From Oceanimonas smirnovii ATCC BAA-899 (lineage in GTDB: Bacteria; Pseudomonadota; Gammaproteobacteria; Enterobacterales; Aeromonadaceae): 64,000 nt of DNA. The notes under the pieces were generated by a model. That model made no database searches and was not told where the DNA came from. It saw nothing but the letters and a program-made list of their open reading frames with translations. The stretch lies in assembly GCF_000381965.1 (NCBI RefSeq), contig NZ_KB908458.1, forward strand, positions 62,001 through 126,000, read 5' to 3'. Of the stretch, positions 38,514 to 48,838 are shown one piece after another. The position numbers and the translations under genes are program-made. How positions within the stretch are numbered: the first letter of the stretch is position 1; the number at the start of each line of letters is the position of its first letter.

Positions 38514-39779
38514 ATGCTTTATCGCCTGCTCTACAACCTGCTTATTCACCTGTTCAGCCCGCTGCTGCTGGCGTTGCTGTACTGGCCGAAGAAAGGCAAG
38601 CCAGGCTTTGGCCGGCGCTGGCCGGAACATCTGGGGCTGGTAGCACCGGCCAGCTGCCACCGGCCGGTATGGCTGCATGCGGTCAGTGTGGGTGAAATGG
38701 TCGCGGCTACGCCGCTTATTCGGCAACTTAAGGCTGAACACCCGGAATTGCCAATACTGGTGACCACTACCACTCGCACCGGTGCCGATCAGGCAGCAAA
38801 GCTGGGTGATCTCATCGAACACCGCTATGCGCCGCTGGATTTCCCCTGGGCGGCGGCGTTGTTTTTACGGCGAATAAAGCCCAGAGCACTGCTGATTATG
38901 GAAACCGAGCTTTGGCCCAACTGGCTGACCGCCTGCGGCAGACACAAACTGCCGGTCATGGTGCTCAATGCACGGCTTTCTGAGAGATCTGCTGCAAGAT
39001 ACCGGCGTTTTCATGGTATTTTCCGGCTTTTGTCGAAAAACATCACTCACATTGCCTGCCAGTACCAGGCCGATGCCGATCGCTTTGCCGGACTGGGCAT
39101 GCCGCAAAACAGGCTCAGCACCACCGGCTCCATCAAGTTTGATATCAGCTACGACGATAATGTGCGGGAACAGGGCAAAATGCTGCGGGCACAGCTGGGA
39201 GCACAGCGTCCGGTATGGATTGCCGCTTCCACCCATGAAGGAGAAGACGAGCAGCTGCTGAGTGCTCATCAAGCATTACTGCAGTCTCATCCTGATGCTC
39301 TGTTGATACTGGTGCCCCGCCATCCGCAGCGCTTTGAAAAGGTGGCTGCGCTGGTGCAACAGCAGGGTTTCAGGCTGCATCGCCGCACTCAGAAAATGCC
39401 GGAAACAAACCCTCAAGTCTATCTGGGCGATACCATGGGCGAATTGCCAATGATGCTGGCCGCCGCCGATATCGCTTTTGTGGGCGGCAGCTTAATCGAG
39501 CGCGGTGGTCATAATTTGCTGGAGCCGGCAGCGCTGGGCAAGCCGGTGCTGACCGGCCCTTCTACCTTTAACTTCAGTGATATTACCCGCGAGCTGTTAC
39601 AGGCAAAGGGCGTCAGTATCGTGAGCGACAGCCAGGAGCTGGCAAATGCACTGGCTCAGTTGTTTGAGCATGAACCACAATGCAGTAGCATGGGTAACGC
39701 AGCCCTGAAGGTGGTCAAAGCCAATCAGGGTGCGCTGACGCGCACTCTGTCTGTTATCCGCGCTCAGATACCCTTGTAA
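38514..39779 (+). CDS. waaA: 3-deoxy-D-manno-octulosonic acid (Kdo) transferase
   Basis: WaaA transfers Kdo from CMP-Kdo to lipid A. The 421-residue protein has an N-terminal membrane anchor (LYNLLIHLFSPLLLALLYW), the catalytic region ASCHRPVWLHAVSVGE with the conserved glutamate near residue 61, and the C-terminal block FVGGSLIERGGHNLLEP near 321-337. Its end overlaps the convergent kdkA end by 16 bases. The presence of kdkA suggests this WaaA may add a single Kdo, as in Haemophilus, rather than two; this is an inference. Confidence 0.95.
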   Translation: MLYRLLYNLLIHLFSPLLLALLYWPKKGKPGFGRRWPEHLGLVAPASCHRPVWLHAVSVGEMVAATPLIRQLKAEHPELPILVTTTTRTGADQAAKLGDLIEHRYAPLDFPWAAALFLRRIKPRALLIMETELWPNWLTACGRHKLPVMVLNARLSERSAARYRRFHGIFRLLSKNITHIACQYQADADRFAGLGMPQNRLSTTGSIKFDISYDDNVREQGKMLRAQLGAQRPVWIAASTHEGEDEQLLSAHQALLQSHPDALLILVPRHPQRFEKVAALVQQQGFRLHRRTQKMPETNPQVYLGDTMGELPMMLAAADIAFVGGSLIERGGHNLLEPAALGKPVLTGPSTFNFSDITRELLQAKGVSIVSDSQELANALAQLFEHEPQCSSMGNAALKVVKANQGALTRTLSVIRAQIPL

Positions 39780-40474
39780 TACCCCTTCAGCAGGGCTTTC
39801 CAGTCCTGCTCGTCCCAATGAAACTCCTGGTGCAGGCCCTGCTCTTTACGGAATGAACGCAGCAGCCGCTCCATATTTTCTTTGGCCCAGCTGCCGGGCT
39901 GGCGGAAATGGCATTTGTCAAAATCAATCAGCCAGCTTTTGTCATTATCATCCAGCAGTATGTTATGGCTGTTAAGATCCGCATGATACAAGCCGGCATT
40001 GTGAAAGCGCCGGATGGTATAACCAATGCCCTGCCACTGCTCTGTACTGAGTTCCCGCTCTTTAAGAATGGCAACCAAGTCCTGCGCCCCTTCAATGCGG
40101 GTAAGAATAATATCGGCACGGTAAACAAAGTTAGAGCGGATCATGCGTGCAGCACAGGGCTGCGGCACCGGCAGCCCTTTGCGATGCAATTTGGCCAGCA
40201 CGGTAAATTCCGCCATGGCCCGGCTTTTGGACTCGGCCACATGCAGAAAGGTATCTTCCATTACCCGGCCAATCATGCCGCCGCGATAGTAATGGCGCAG
40301 CACCTTTTGGCCCACTTCATCTTCCACAAACCAGGTGGTGTTGCGCCCTACCGACTTGCCACGAATGGCGTTTTGTTCACGCCAGTAGTCAATTTCAAAG
40401 AAATCACGATGAAAATCACCAAAACATTCCGGATCGTACCAGATAATTTCGGAGCCATGCTCAATGCGTTCCAT
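39764..40474 (-). CDS. kdkA: Kdo kinase
   Basis: KdkA phosphorylates the first Kdo of the core, giving the negatively charged inner core known from Haemophilus and Vibrio. The 236-residue protein has KVLRHYYRGGMIG near residue 55, the catalytic loop LYHADLNSHNILLD at about 161-174 and metal-binding LIDFDKC. I prefer the ATG at 40474 because GGGGG lies about 7 bases upstream; an ATG 6 bases earlier abuts that site. It is convergent with waaA and divergent from the next GT9 gene. Confidence 0.9.
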   Translation of the reverse strand: MERIEHGSEIIWYDPECFGDFHRDFFEIDYWREQNAIRGKSVGRNTTWFVEDEVGQKVLRHYYRGGMIGRVMEDTFLHVAESKSRAMAEFTVLAKLHRKGLPVPQPCAARMIRSNFVYRADIILTRIEGAQDLVAILKERELSTEQWQGIGYTIRRFHNAGLYHADLNSHNILLDDNDKSWLIDFDKCHFRQPGSWAKENMERLLRSFRKEQGLHQEFHWDEQDWKALLKGYYKGI

Positions 40475-40559
40475 TACCATCCCCCAGCGAAAAGCTGAAT
40501 TTTACATGGCTGAAAAGGCTTTGCATAATGCTCGGTCCGGAATCTACAAGAGTTTCTTT

Positions 40560-41621
40560 ATGGCAGTGTTTACCTCGGCACCCGAATCCTTGTGTTTGCT
40601 GCGTTTATCCGCCATTGGCGACTGCTGTCATGCGGTTGCGCTGGTGCAGGCCATTCAGCGCCAGTGGCCCCAGACCCGCATTACCTGGGTGACCGGCAAG
40701 GTGGAAGCCCGGCTGTTAAGTCAGCTGCATAATGTTGAAATTATTACTTTCAACAAAAGTGACGGCTGGCGGGCCTATACCACCCTGTGGCAACAACTGC
40801 GCGGCCGCCGCTTTGATGCCCTGCTGCATATGCAGGCAGCCATACGAGCCAGCATTGCCAGCATGGGCATTCGCGCCCGCTACCGGCTCGGGTTTGAGCG
40901 GGAGCGGGCCAAAGATGGCCAGTGGCTGTTTACCAATCTGAAGGTAGCGGCTGAAGGAGAGCATGTGGCCGACGGCTTTATGAGCTTTGGCAAGACGCTG
41001 GGAGTAACGGATACCAGGCCCCGGTGGAGCTGGCCCATTGACCCTGAAGCACAAACACTGGCTGCTAAACACCGGGATCAGCGTCCGCTGCTGCTGATTT
41101 GCCCCGCTGCCAGCAAGGCCTACAAGAACTGGACCGCTGAGGGCTATGCCGCGCTGGCCGATCATGCTCATCACAAAGGGATGAAGGTCATACTGATTGG
41201 CAGCCCGGCCAGAATGGAGCAGGATCTGGCAGCGAACATTCAGCAACTAACGGCAAATATCGACGAAAATCTGGTTGGCCAAACCAGCCTGCCCGAGCTG
41301 ATGGCACTGATTAACAGCGCCAGCCTGGTGGTGGCACCCGACACCGGTCCGGCCCACATGGCCACCCTCACCGGCACGCCGGTGCTGGGGCTCTATGCCC
41401 ATCATAACCCGGCCCGTACTGGCCCTTATTATTGCCGGGATTATGTGGTTAGTGTGTACAAAGAAGCCCTGCTGGCAGAAACCGGTAAAACGCCCGCCGA
41501 GCTGCCCTGGCGAACCCGGGTAAAGGACGAAAATGCCATGCAGCGCATTACCATTGAGCAGGTCACCGCACAGTTTGACCGCATCTGCCACGACTTTAAT
41601 CTGTTACAGGAGCCGTCATGA
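40560..41621 (+). CDS. GT9 heptosyltransferase, OpsX-like
   Basis: A 353-residue GT9 protein that resembles Haemophilus OpsX, which adds the first heptose to phosphorylated Kdo: [20 protein letters not shown] at the N-terminus, [26 protein letters not shown] and [20 protein letters not shown] near the C-terminus. A role as heptosyltransferase I fits the neighbouring kdkA and the lack of another waaC-like gene in the window. Start is uncertain: ATG at 40560 follows AAGAG, while an ATG at 40506 would add 18 residues. Its end overlaps the start of waaE by 4 bases (ATGA). Confidence 0.82.
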   Translation: MAVFTSAPESLCLLRLSAIGDCCHAVALVQAIQRQWPQTRITWVTGKVEARLLSQLHNVEIITFNKSDGWRAYTTLWQQLRGRRFDALLHMQAAIRASIASMGIRARYRLGFERERAKDGQWLFTNLKVAAEGEHVADGFMSFGKTLGVTDTRPRWSWPIDPEAQTLAAKHRDQRPLLLICPAASKAYKNWTAEGYAALADHAHHKGMKVILIGSPARMEQDLAANIQQLTANIDENLVGQTSLPELMALINSASLVVAPDTGPAHMATLTGTPVLGLYAHHNPARTGPYYCRDYVVSVYKEALLAETGKTPAELPWRTRVKDENAMQRITIEQVTAQFDRICHDFNLLQEPS

Positions 41622-42394
41622 ACCGTCCTACCCTCGCCGCCGTGCTGATCGTTAAAAACGAGGCCAACAACCTGGCCGACTGCCTTGCCACTCTCAGCTG
41701 GGTGGATGAGATAGTGGTGATGGACTCGGGCAGCACAGACAATACTCAGGCGGTGGCAGAGGCTGCCGGTGCCCGCTTTTTTGTGAATGATCAGTGGCCG
41801 GGCTTTGGCCCTCAACGCCGGCTGGCTCAAAGCAAGGTGAATTCCGACTGGGTGCTGTGGATAGATGCGGACGAGCGGGTCACACCGGAGCTGCGCCAAA
41901 GTATAGAGGCAGTGCTGAATAACCCTTCCAGCAATACAGTTTATTCCATTCCGCGGCTGTCCTGGGTGTTTGGCCGTTATATTCGCCACTGCGGCTGGTA
42001 TCCCGACAGAGTGCTGCGGCTCTACCCCAAGGCACTGACCGGCTATAACGACGCCCTGGTGCATGAAAAGGTGGAGACTGGCCCGGGCATACACATAGTG
42101 CCGCTTACCGGTGATCTGCTGCATTACACCTACCGTGATTTACAGCATTATCTGGTGAAATCCGCCGGTTATGCTGCCGCCTGGGCCGAACAACGCCAGC
42201 AGCGGGGCAAAAAAAGTTCACTCACTCAGGGCCTGCTGCACGGCATTGGCTGCTTTATGAAAATGTATGTGGTGAAGGCCGGTTTTCTTGATGGCAGGCA
42301 GGGCCTGCTGCTATGCCTGCTGTCGGCGCATTCCACCTTTGTGAAATACGCCGATCTGTGGATCAGGACAGAAACGACGCCGCCCAGGGAGTAA
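41618..42394 (+). CDS. waaE: LPS core glycosyltransferase WaaE/KdtX
   Basis: A 258-residue family 2 (GT-A) transferase; family members add beta-1,4-glucose to heptose I of the core. The N-terminal motif [17 protein letters not shown] is at residues 9-25, followed by [10 protein letters not shown] and the metal-binding WIDADERV near 83-90, then [15 protein letters not shown]. It is translationally coupled to the OpsX-like gene and overlaps the convergent GT9 gene end by 32 bases. Confidence 0.87.
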   Translation: MNRPTLAAVLIVKNEANNLADCLATLSWVDEIVVMDSGSTDNTQAVAEAAGARFFVNDQWPGFGPQRRLAQSKVNSDWVLWIDADERVTPELRQSIEAVLNNPSSNTVYSIPRLSWVFGRYIRHCGWYPDRVLRLYPKALTGYNDALVHEKVETGPGIHIVPLTGDLLHYTYRDLQHYLVKSAGYAAAWAEQRQQRGKKSSLTQGLLHGIGCFMKMYVVKAGFLDGRQGLLLCLLSAHSTFVKYADLWIRTETTPPRE

Positions 42395-43382
42395 CCTTTT
42401 CAGCCACGGCGTTCACATTCACACTGCTCATATCTTCCGCTTCGGCCCCTGCCGGCGGATGAAAGGCCAGATGGCGGCCCTCGCTGTTCAGCGGCCGCCA
42501 GCGCAGTGGTGTGGCGGAGCGGCGCAGGGGAAAGAAGCCCACCGTAGGCACATCCAGCGCAGCGGCAATATGCAACGGTCCGGTACTGCCGGCCACAAAC
42601 AGCTGGCCACAGGCCAGCAGCCGGCAAAAATCAGGCAGCGGCAGGTCACTGGCTACCACAGCTCCCTCACTCACCATGCCGGCCACCTCCCGGGCCAGCG
42701 CTTCTTCTCCCGGGCCGGCGGTCAGTAGTACTTGCGCCACAGGAAAGTCCGCCTTCAGCCGGTTAATAAGTCCGGCATATTGCCCCGCACTCAGATTATT
42801 GGCCGAGCCGCCGCTGCCCGCATGCACCAACAGCCAGGGCTGCTCAGCGTTAATGCCAAGGCGCTCAGCCTGCTGCTTACGAAAACCGGCCAGATCAGCA
42901 GCGTCAAAGCTCAGATAAGGGGCGACCGGCTCCACCGGCGCAATGCCATTTTTAGCCAGAAAGGCGCGCACCAGATCCAGATTGTATTCATACTCCGGCT
43001 TGGCCGATTCGGAACGGCGTTGTTTTACCCTGTGGTTATACAGCAGCTGGGCCAGCTTGGTGGCCGGTGCCCAGCGCTGAGCAATGCCCGCCTGCCACAT
43101 CAGCCTGGCGTTGCGAAAATTAGAAAAAAGACAGATAACAGCGTCGAAATTACCGGTTTCAAGCTGCTTGAGCAGATCGCTCTGTGCTTCAGCATTCCCA
43201 CCCTTGCCCGGATCAATCAGCACATCATCAATACTGGGACAGAGTGCAGCCAGCGGCTGAGTATAGCCCGGCACCAGAGCGGTAATATGGCAGTCGAGAG
43301 ACGCCTTCAGCATGGCAAAAGCCGGCCAGGCCAGCATAAAGTCACCGATCTTGTCATTACGTACCACCAGTATTCGTTTCAT
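42363..43382 (-). CDS. GT9 family glycosyltransferase (heptosyltransferase-like)
   Basis: A 339-residue GT9 protein: [20 protein letters not shown] at the N-terminus, [20 protein letters not shown] near 175 and [22 protein letters not shown] near 261-282. It is distinct from WaaF and the OpsX-like protein and could add a third heptose (WaaQ-like) or another core sugar. I start at the ATG at 43382, with GGAG 6 bases upstream. It overlaps waaE tail-to-tail and is divergent from coaD. Confidence 0.85.
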   Translation of the reverse strand: MKRILVVRNDKIGDFMLAWPAFAMLKASLDCHITALVPGYTQPLAALCPSIDDVLIDPGKGGNAEAQSDLLKQLETGNFDAVICLFSNFRNARLMWQAGIAQRWAPATKLAQLLYNHRVKQRRSESAKPEYEYNLDLVRAFLAKNGIAPVEPVAPYLSFDAADLAGFRKQQAERLGINAEQPWLLVHAGSGGSANNLSAGQYAGLINRLKADFPVAQVLLTAGPGEEALAREVAGMVSEGAVVASDLPLPDFCRLLACGQLFVAGSTGPLHIAAALDVPTVGFFPLRRSATPLRWRPLNSEGRHLAFHPPAGAEAEDMSSVNVNAVAEKVTPWAASFLS

Positions 43383-43451
43383 TCCGCGCTCCCGCTTGCT
43401 CATTTGCTGGGGTATTCTACCTTAAAGTTTTTTCTCTGTTTTTGTTTATAA

Positions 43452-43946
<495 letters not shown>

Positions 43947-43974
43947 ACGCTCGCTTTTGTGCGAACCCGCAACG

Positions 43975-44090
43975 CAAAGCGGCAGCGCGGTTGCACTCCG
44001 CCGACACGCTACAAGTACTTCCATGTAACGCTCGAAAATGCCATCCGTGGCATTTTATGGTCGGCTCCGGCAATCCCCGCTGCCGCTTTG
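43975..44090 (-). repeat. Structured repeat, copy B (twin ANGGA-loop hairpins)
   Basis: Outer arms CAAAGCGGCAGCGCGG (43975-43990) and CCCCGCTGCCGCTTTG (44075-44090) pair at 15 of 16 positions; a middle stem pairs GCCGAC (44000-44005) with GTCGGC (44060-44065). Read on the minus strand, the cap holds AAAATGCC-ACGGAT-GGCATTTT (44056-44035) and TAC-ATGGAA-GTA (44027-44016). Both hexaloops fit ANGGAN. It lies in the coaD-mutM gap, sense to mutM. Confidence 0.75.
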
Positions 44091-44156
44091 AGAAGCATCT
44101 GTGCTGACTGTCGAATGCTAACCGTCAGCTCCTTGCTCACCTGAGGAGGACAAAGG

Positions 44157-44240
44157 GTGTCTGCTTCGCCGCGCCCTCTGCGCCAGGGAAGGCGCAGCGG
44201 AGCTCCCACGGATGGGTTTACGGCGTGCCGGCGAAGTAGT
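44157..44240 (+). repeat. Structured repeat, copy C (twin ANGGA-loop hairpins)
   Basis: CTTCGCCG (44164-44171) pairs with CGGCGAAG (44229-44236). Inside are a perfect 7-bp hairpin CTGCGCC-AGGGAA-GGCGCAG (44178-44197) and CCC-ACGGAT-GGG (44205-44216). Both loops fit ANGGAN. It is sense to coaD and faces copy B; the rest of 43947-44286 contains no gene. Confidence 0.65.
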
Positions 44241-44286
44241 GCACTTTGGCCGACGAGTATGCGCTTTATGACAAACGGCGGTTTTT

Positions 44287-45099
44287 TCAACGCTGGCAGC
44301 GCCCGCAAAACACAGTGCTGCGGCCATTCATGCGGATTTCCTTCAGCAGGCTGCCGCAGTGCACGCAGGGCTGCTCAGCCCGGCCGTATACCTGCAGCTC
44401 CTGCACAAAATAGCCGGGCTTGCCGTCACTGCCGGTAAAGTCTTTTAACGTGGTGCCGCCCTGGCCGATAGCGCGGGCCAGCACGGTTTTAATTTCTTCC
44501 GTCAGTTTCACATAACGTGCCCGGCTGATACTGCCCGCTTCCCGCTGAGGGTGGATACCCGCCGCAAACAATGACTCATTGGCATAGATATTGCCCACCC
44601 CCACCACAGTATGGTTATCCATAATAAACTGCTTAACGGCCGTTTTTCGGCCCCGGCTGCGGGTAAACAAATGATCATGGTTAAAATCATCGGTGAGCGG
44701 CTCCGGGCCCAGCTTCGCCAGCAGCGGGTGTTGTTCTGCAGGCTCGCGGGTCCACAACAGGCAGCCAAAGCGACGCGGGTCGTTCAGCCGCAGCAGCTTG
44801 CCGTTGGCAAACTCAATATCGACATGATCGTGCTTTCCCGCTGGGGTGCCATGGGGCAGCACACGCAGGTTGCCGGACATACCCAGATGCAGAATGGCGG
44901 TGCCCCAGTCGGTTTCCAGCAACAGATATTTGGCCCGGCGGCGTATGCCGGTCACGGTAAGACCGGCCAGTTCCTGTATCTCTGCCGGCACCGGCCAGCG
45001 CAGGCTGGCATTACGCACCACCACCCGCATCACAGACTCCCCCAGCAGATGCGGGGTAATGCCCAGACGACTCACTTCCACTTCCGGTAACTCCGGCAT
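44287..45099 (-). CDS. mutM: Formamidopyrimidine-DNA glycosylase
   Basis: A base-excision repair enzyme that removes 8-oxoguanine and nicks the abasic site. The 270-residue protein starts [14 protein letters not shown], with proline 2 (nucleophile after Met removal) and glutamate 3 present. Further motifs are [11 protein letters not shown] near residue 70, [18 protein letters not shown] near 168 and the C-terminal zinc finger CVHCGSLL...CGRCQ. Start at 45099 is fixed by catalytic Pro2 and the AAGGAGACAGTG site. Convergent with coaD. Confidence 0.97.
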   Translation of the reverse strand: MPELPEVEVSRLGITPHLLGESVMRVVVRNASLRWPVPAEIQELAGLTVTGIRRRAKYLLLETDWGTAILHLGMSGNLRVLPHGTPAGKHDHVDIEFANGKLLRLNDPRRFGCLLWTREPAEQHPLLAKLGPEPLTDDFNHDHLFTRSRGRKTAVKQFIMDNHTVVGVGNIYANESLFAAGIHPQREAGSISRARYVKLTEEIKTVLARAIGQGGTTLKDFTGSDGKPGYFVQELQVYGRAEQPCVHCGSLLKEIRMNGRSTVFCGRCQR

Positions 45100-45153
45100 C
45101 ACTGTCTCCTTCAGGTATCCCGGCGGCAGTATAGCCGGTGCTGCGGGCATAAA

Positions 45154-45177
45154 AAAACCCGGCCGAAGCCGGGTTTT
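45154..45177 (-). terminator. Terminator after rpmG
   Basis: AAACCCGGC-TTCG-GCCGGGTTT on the minus strand is followed by TTTT, 16 bases past the rpmG stop; it ends the rpmB-rpmG transcript before mutM. Confidence 0.88.
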
Positions 45178-45192
45178 TAAGAGGGTAAAATC

Positions 45193-45363
45193 TTACTTGA
45201 TTTTGCCTTCTTTGTAGATCACATGCTGGCGAACAACGGGATCAAACTTTTTGATTTCCATTTTTTCGGGCATGTTGCGCTTGTTCTTGGTAGTGGTATA
45301 GAAGTGACCAGTACCAGCGCTGGAGTTCAGGCGGATTTTCTCGCGAATACCTTTAGCAGCCAT
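45193..45363 (-). CDS. rpmG: 50S ribosomal protein L33
   Basis: A 56-residue ribosomal protein of the large subunit: [20 protein letters not shown], then [20 protein letters not shown] and the C-terminal YKEGKIK. It lacks the zinc-binding cysteines of the paralogue type. It is too short for many gene finders. It starts 11 bases after rpmB, preceded by AAGGAGATAACTC. Confidence 0.97.
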   Translation of the reverse strand: MAAKGIREKIRLNSSAGTGHFYTTTKNKRNMPEKMEIKKFDPVVRQHVIYKEGKIK

Positions 45364-45374
45364 GAGTTATCTCC

Positions 45375-45611
45375 TTAGACCTTTTCGCCACGGGCACGCA
45401 GGTCAGCCAGGACACTGTCGATACCTTTCTTGTCGATAATACGCATACCCTTGGTGGTGATGCGCAGTTTTACAAAACGCTTTTCGCTCTCAACCCAGAA
45501 ACGGTGAGTTTGCAGGTTGGGCAGGAAGCGACGCTTGGTGGCGTTATTCGCGTGAGAGCGGTTGTTACCAACAGCTGGCCGCTTACCAGTTACTTGGCAT
45601 ACTTTAGACAT
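45375..45611 (-). CDS. rpmB: 50S ribosomal protein L28
   Basis: A 78-residue protein equal in length to E. coli L28: [20 protein letters not shown], then [20 protein letters not shown] and a C-terminal [13 protein letters not shown] use the ATG at 45611, preceded by TTGGAGAAGACTGAC; an ATG 15 bases earlier is in frame but less likely. It heads the rpmB-rpmG operon. Confidence 0.97.
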   Translation of the reverse strand: MSKVCQVTGKRPAVGNNRSHANNATKRRFLPNLQTHRFWVESEKRFVKLRITTKGMRIIDKKGIDSVLADLRARGEKV

Positions 45612-45691
45612 GTCAGTCTTCTCCAAAACTTACTTTTGCTCGAGCAATGATACCCCGATTGGCCGTCTTTCGGGGCAAAATAAGGCGGCAA

Positions 45692-45720
45692 TTTATACAG
45701 CAAATTCAGCTCGAGATCAA
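45692..45720 (-). promoter_or_regulatory. rpmB-rpmG promoter
   Basis: On the minus strand TTGATC (45720-45715), 17 bases and TATAAA (45697-45692) form a good sigma-70 promoter about 80 bases upstream of rpmB. Confidence 0.6.
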
Positions 45721-45743
45721 CAACAAGCCAAACGCGCGGCAAT

Positions 45744-46418
45744 TTAAAGCCAGCCACGTTCGGCAAAAGATACGGTTTCGCCATCGCCGACGACCAGATG
45801 GTCCAGCACGCGAATATCCAGCAGCCCCAGGGCGGCCTGTATACGCTCGGTGATCATGCGATCCGCCCGGCTGGGCTCGGCCACTCCGGACGGGTGATTA
45901 TGCACCAAAATCACAGCGGCAGCACCCCGTTTCAGCGCCAGGGCGACGATTTCTCGCGGATAGACCGCCGCGGCATCCAGCGTGCCATAAAATAACTCGT
46001 TAAATTCAATCACTCTGTGCTGATTATCCAGCAACAGCAGCGCAAACACTTCCCGGGGCTGATCTCTCAGCTTGAGCTGCAGAAACTCCCGGGTTAAATC
46101 GGGGCTGGTCAGGGCGTGCTCCCGCTTTAACCGCTCGTCCAGAAAGCGCCGCATCAGCTCCATGCAGGCCTGCAACTGCACAAACTTGGCCGGCCCCAGC
46201 CCAGGCCCTTCACAGAACTGGTGTATATCTGCCTGCAACAGCGCTCGTAACGAGCCAAACTGCTCCAGCAATACGCGAGCCAGAGTCACGGCATCCATGC
46301 CTTTAGTGCCAATACGCAAAAAAATGGCCAGTAATTCCGCATCCGACAAGCTGGCCGCTCCCCGGCTCAGCAGTTTTTCCCGCGGGCGTTCGTCTTCCGG
46401 CCAGTTTCTGATGCTCAT
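45744..46418 (-). CDS. radC: RadC/YicR family JAB-domain protein
   Basis: A 224-residue protein with an N-terminal UPF0758 helix-hairpin-helix region ([37 protein letters not shown]) and a C-terminal MPN/JAB metal-binding domain with [17 protein letters not shown] near residues 171-187, the HxHx7SxxD signature. The historical DNA-repair role has not been upheld and function is unsettled. The ATG at 46418 has AGGAG 7 bases upstream. Divergent from coaBC, as in E. coli. Confidence 0.92.
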   Translation of the reverse strand: MSIRNWPEDERPREKLLSRGAASLSDAELLAIFLRIGTKGMDAVTLARVLLEQFGSLRALLQADIHQFCEGPGLGPAKFVQLQACMELMRRFLDERLKREHALTSPDLTREFLQLKLRDQPREVFALLLLDNQHRVIEFNELFYGTLDAAAVYPREIVALALKRGAAAVILVHNHPSGVAEPSRADRMITERIQAALGLLDIRVLDHLVVGDGETVSFAERGWL

Positions 46419-46534
46419 GCTGTTTCTCCTGTCAGAACCAACACATTTGAATCTGAAGCTTAAGCCTAGTCCAAAGACCACAGCCGTCAGTGATTGTGAT
46501 AATCTTGCCGGCAAGATTTAAGGAGAACACCGTT

Positions 46535-47743
46535 ATGTCTGTTGCAGGAAAACGCATTGTTATCGGCATGAGCGGCGGCATTGCTGCCTATAAGGTGCCC
46601 GAGCTGGTGCGCCGGCTGAAAGAGCGGGGAGCCGAGATCAAAGTCATCATGACGGCTTCAGCAGAGGCATTTATTACGCCGCTTACCCTGCAGGCTGTGT
46701 CCGGTGAGCCGGTATCCGATGCGTTACTCGACCCGGCAGCCGAAGCCGGCATGGGCCATATTGAGCTGGCCAAATGGGCCGACCTGCTGCTGATTGTCCC
46801 TGCCAGTGCCAATACACTTGCCCGGCTGGCTGCCGGCATGGCGGACGATTTGCTCACGACCGTCGCCCTGGCCACCGCGGCCCCGCTGGCGGTGGCTCCG
46901 GCCATGAACCAGCAAATGTATCGTCATGCCGCCACTCAGGCCAACCTGGCTACCCTGCAGGACAGGGGCGCTTATATCTGGGGCCCGGCACAGGGAGAGC
47001 AGGCGTGCGGCGATGTGGGCCCGGGGCGCATGCTGGAGCCCATGGCGCTGGTGGCAAACGTGGAGCAGCACTTTGCCCCCAAAGCACAGCCCCTGGCCGG
47101 CGTAAAACTCATGCTGACCGCCGGCCCCACCCGTGAAGCCCTGGATCCGGTGCGCTATATCTCTAACCACAGTTCGGGCAAAATGGGCTTTGCCCTGGCT
47201 GCTGCCGCCCGGGCATTGGGTGCCGAGGTTACGCTGGTCAGCGGTCCGGTTCACCTTGCCACTCCCGCCGGCGTGCATCGCATTGATGTGGAAAGCGCAC
47301 AAGACATGTTTGACGCCGTGATGGCCGGCATTGCTGAGCAGAATATCTTCATTGCCTGCGCCGCCGTGGCCGATTATTCCCCCAAGATGGTGGCATCGCA
47401 CAAGATCAAGAAGACTCATGCCGATAATATGGTAGTGGAGCTGGCCAAAAATCCCGACATAGTGGCCACGGTCGCGGCTCTGCCACAAAAGCCCTTTACC
47501 ATAGGGTTTGCTGCGGAAACTCAGGAGGTGGAGAAATACGCCCTTGATAAACTCACGCGCAAAAATCTCGACATGATCGCCGCTAATGACGTATCCGGCA
47601 GCGATCGTGGCTTTAACAGCGACCAAAATGCATTAACCCTGTTCTGGCCCGGCGGGCAGCATCGTCTGCCGCTGGCCGATAAAACCGCGCTGGCCGAACA
47701 ACTACTGACACTGATTGCGAAGCGATACCATGACATCCATTGA
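46535..47743 (+). CDS. coaBC: Phosphopantothenoylcysteine decarboxylase / phosphopantothenate-cysteine ligase
   Basis: This bifunctional flavoprotein joins cysteine to 4'-phosphopantothenate with CTP (CoaB) and decarboxylates the product (CoaC). The 402-residue protein has the CoaC domain with [17 protein letters not shown] (10-26), the catalytic histidine in [20 protein letters not shown] and CGDVGPGRM; the CoaB domain has [16 protein letters not shown] near 211 and AAVADYSPK. Start at 46535 gives the usual [12 protein letters not shown]. Its end overlaps dut by 14 bases. Confidence 0.96.
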   Translation: MSVAGKRIVIGMSGGIAAYKVPELVRRLKERGAEIKVIMTASAEAFITPLTLQAVSGEPVSDALLDPAAEAGMGHIELAKWADLLLIVPASANTLARLAAGMADDLLTTVALATAAPLAVAPAMNQQMYRHAATQANLATLQDRGAYIWGPAQGEQACGDVGPGRMLEPMALVANVEQHFAPKAQPLAGVKLMLTAGPTREALDPVRYISNHSSGKMGFALAAAARALGAEVTLVSGPVHLATPAGVHRIDVESAQDMFDAVMAGIAEQNIFIACAAVADYSPKMVASHKIKKTHADNMVVELAKNPDIVATVAALPQKPFTIGFAAETQEVEKYALDKLTRKNLDMIAANDVSGSDRGFNSDQNALTLFWPGGQHRLPLADKTALAEQLLTLIAKRYHDIH

Positions 47744-48185
47744 ACTGAAAATTCTAGACCCCAGAGTAGGCACCGACTTTCCCCTGCCCGCCTACGCCAC
47801 CCCTGGCTCCGCCGGCATGGATTTGCGTGCCTGTCTGGATGAGCCGCTCACTCTGGCCCCCGGCGACACTCAGCTGCTGCCCACCGGCCTTGCGATTCAC
47901 ATTCAGGATCCGGGGCTGTGCGCCACCATTTTGCCCCGCTCCGGTCTGGGCCATAAACATGGCATTGTGCTGGGCAACCTGGTGGGATTGATTGACTCCG
48001 ACTATCAGGGCCAGCTGATGGTATCCTGCTGGAACCGTGGTAAAGACAGTTTCACCATTGCCCCCGGAGAGCGTATTGCTCAGCTGGTTATTCTGCCGGT
48101 GGTACAGGCGCAATTCACGCTGGTGAACGACTTTGATCAAAGCGAGCGCGGAGAAGGCGGTTTCGGCTCTTCCGGCCGCCACTAA
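47730..48185 (+). CDS. dut: Deoxyuridine 5'-triphosphate nucleotidohydrolase
   Basis: dUTPase hydrolyses dUTP to dUMP and pyrophosphate, preventing uracil incorporation. The 151-residue homotrimer-type protein has the five motifs: [43 protein letters not shown] and C-terminal [11 protein letters not shown]. Overlap with coaBC suggests coupled translation; slmA follows 12 bases later. Confidence 0.97.
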   Translation: MTSIELKILDPRVGTDFPLPAYATPGSAGMDLRACLDEPLTLAPGDTQLLPTGLAIHIQDPGLCATILPRSGLGHKHGIVLGNLVGLIDSDYQGQLMVSCWNRGKDSFTIAPGERIAQLVILPVVQAQFTLVNDFDQSERGEGGFGSSGRH

Positions 48186-48197
48186 CCGGACAGTTTC

Positions 48198-48797
48198 ATG
48201 GCCAATACCACTGCAAATAAGAAAAACCGGCGGGAGCAAATTCTGCAGGCACTGGCGCACATGCTGGAAACCAGCCCGGGCCAGCGCATTACCACCGCCA
48301 AGCTGGCAGCAGAAGTAGGTGTGTCGGAAGCCGCGCTTTACCGGCATTTTCCCAGCAAGGCCCGTATGTTTGAAGGGCTGATCGACTTTATTGAAGAGGC
48401 GCTGTTCTCCCGCATTAATCTGATCATGCAGGATGAAAAAGACAGCAATCTGCGGCTGTGCTACCTGCTGCAGCTGGTGCTGGGATTTTGTGAACGCAAC
48501 CCGGGCATTACCCGGCTGCTGAACGGTGATGCGCTGCAGGGCGAACACGAACGCCTGCTGGCCCGCATCAACCAATTGTTTGAACGGCTGGAAACTCAGC
48601 TCAAGCAAATTATGCGGGAACGCCGCCTGTATCAGGGCGAGGGCTATGCCGAAAGCGAAACCGTGCTGGCCACTTTGCTGCTGGCTTATATGGAAGGCCG
48701 CATTAACCAGTATGTGCGCAGCCAGTTCCGTAAAAAGCCCACAGAACATTTCGACAGCCACTGGCAACTGCTGCACCGGCAGCTGGCAGCGGTGTAA
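48198..48797 (+). CDS. slmA: Nucleoid occlusion factor SlmA
   Basis: SlmA is a TetR-fold DNA-binding protein that blocks FtsZ assembly over the nucleoid. The 199-residue protein has the helix-turn-helix [21 protein letters not shown] (about residues 31-51) followed by [19 protein letters not shown], and the C-terminal block [20 protein letters not shown]. It follows dut in the same direction, as in E. coli. No match to its site GTGAGTACTCAC was noticed in the window. Confidence 0.96.
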   Translation: MANTTANKKNRREQILQALAHMLETSPGQRITTAKLAAEVGVSEAALYRHFPSKARMFEGLIDFIEEALFSRINLIMQDEKDSNLRLCYLLQLVLGFCERNPGITRLLNGDALQGEHERLLARINQLFERLETQLKQIMRERRLYQGEGYAESETVLATLLLAYMEGRINQYVRSQFRKKPTEHFDSHWQLLHRQLAAV

Positions 48798-48838
48798 CCA
48801 CGCTTTCCTTTATTTCAATAACAACGAGGCACGACAGA

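Noticed and set aside
43947-44286. Short coding frames in the coaD-mutM gap
   Set aside because: They coincide with inverted repeats B and C and lack ribosome-binding sites.
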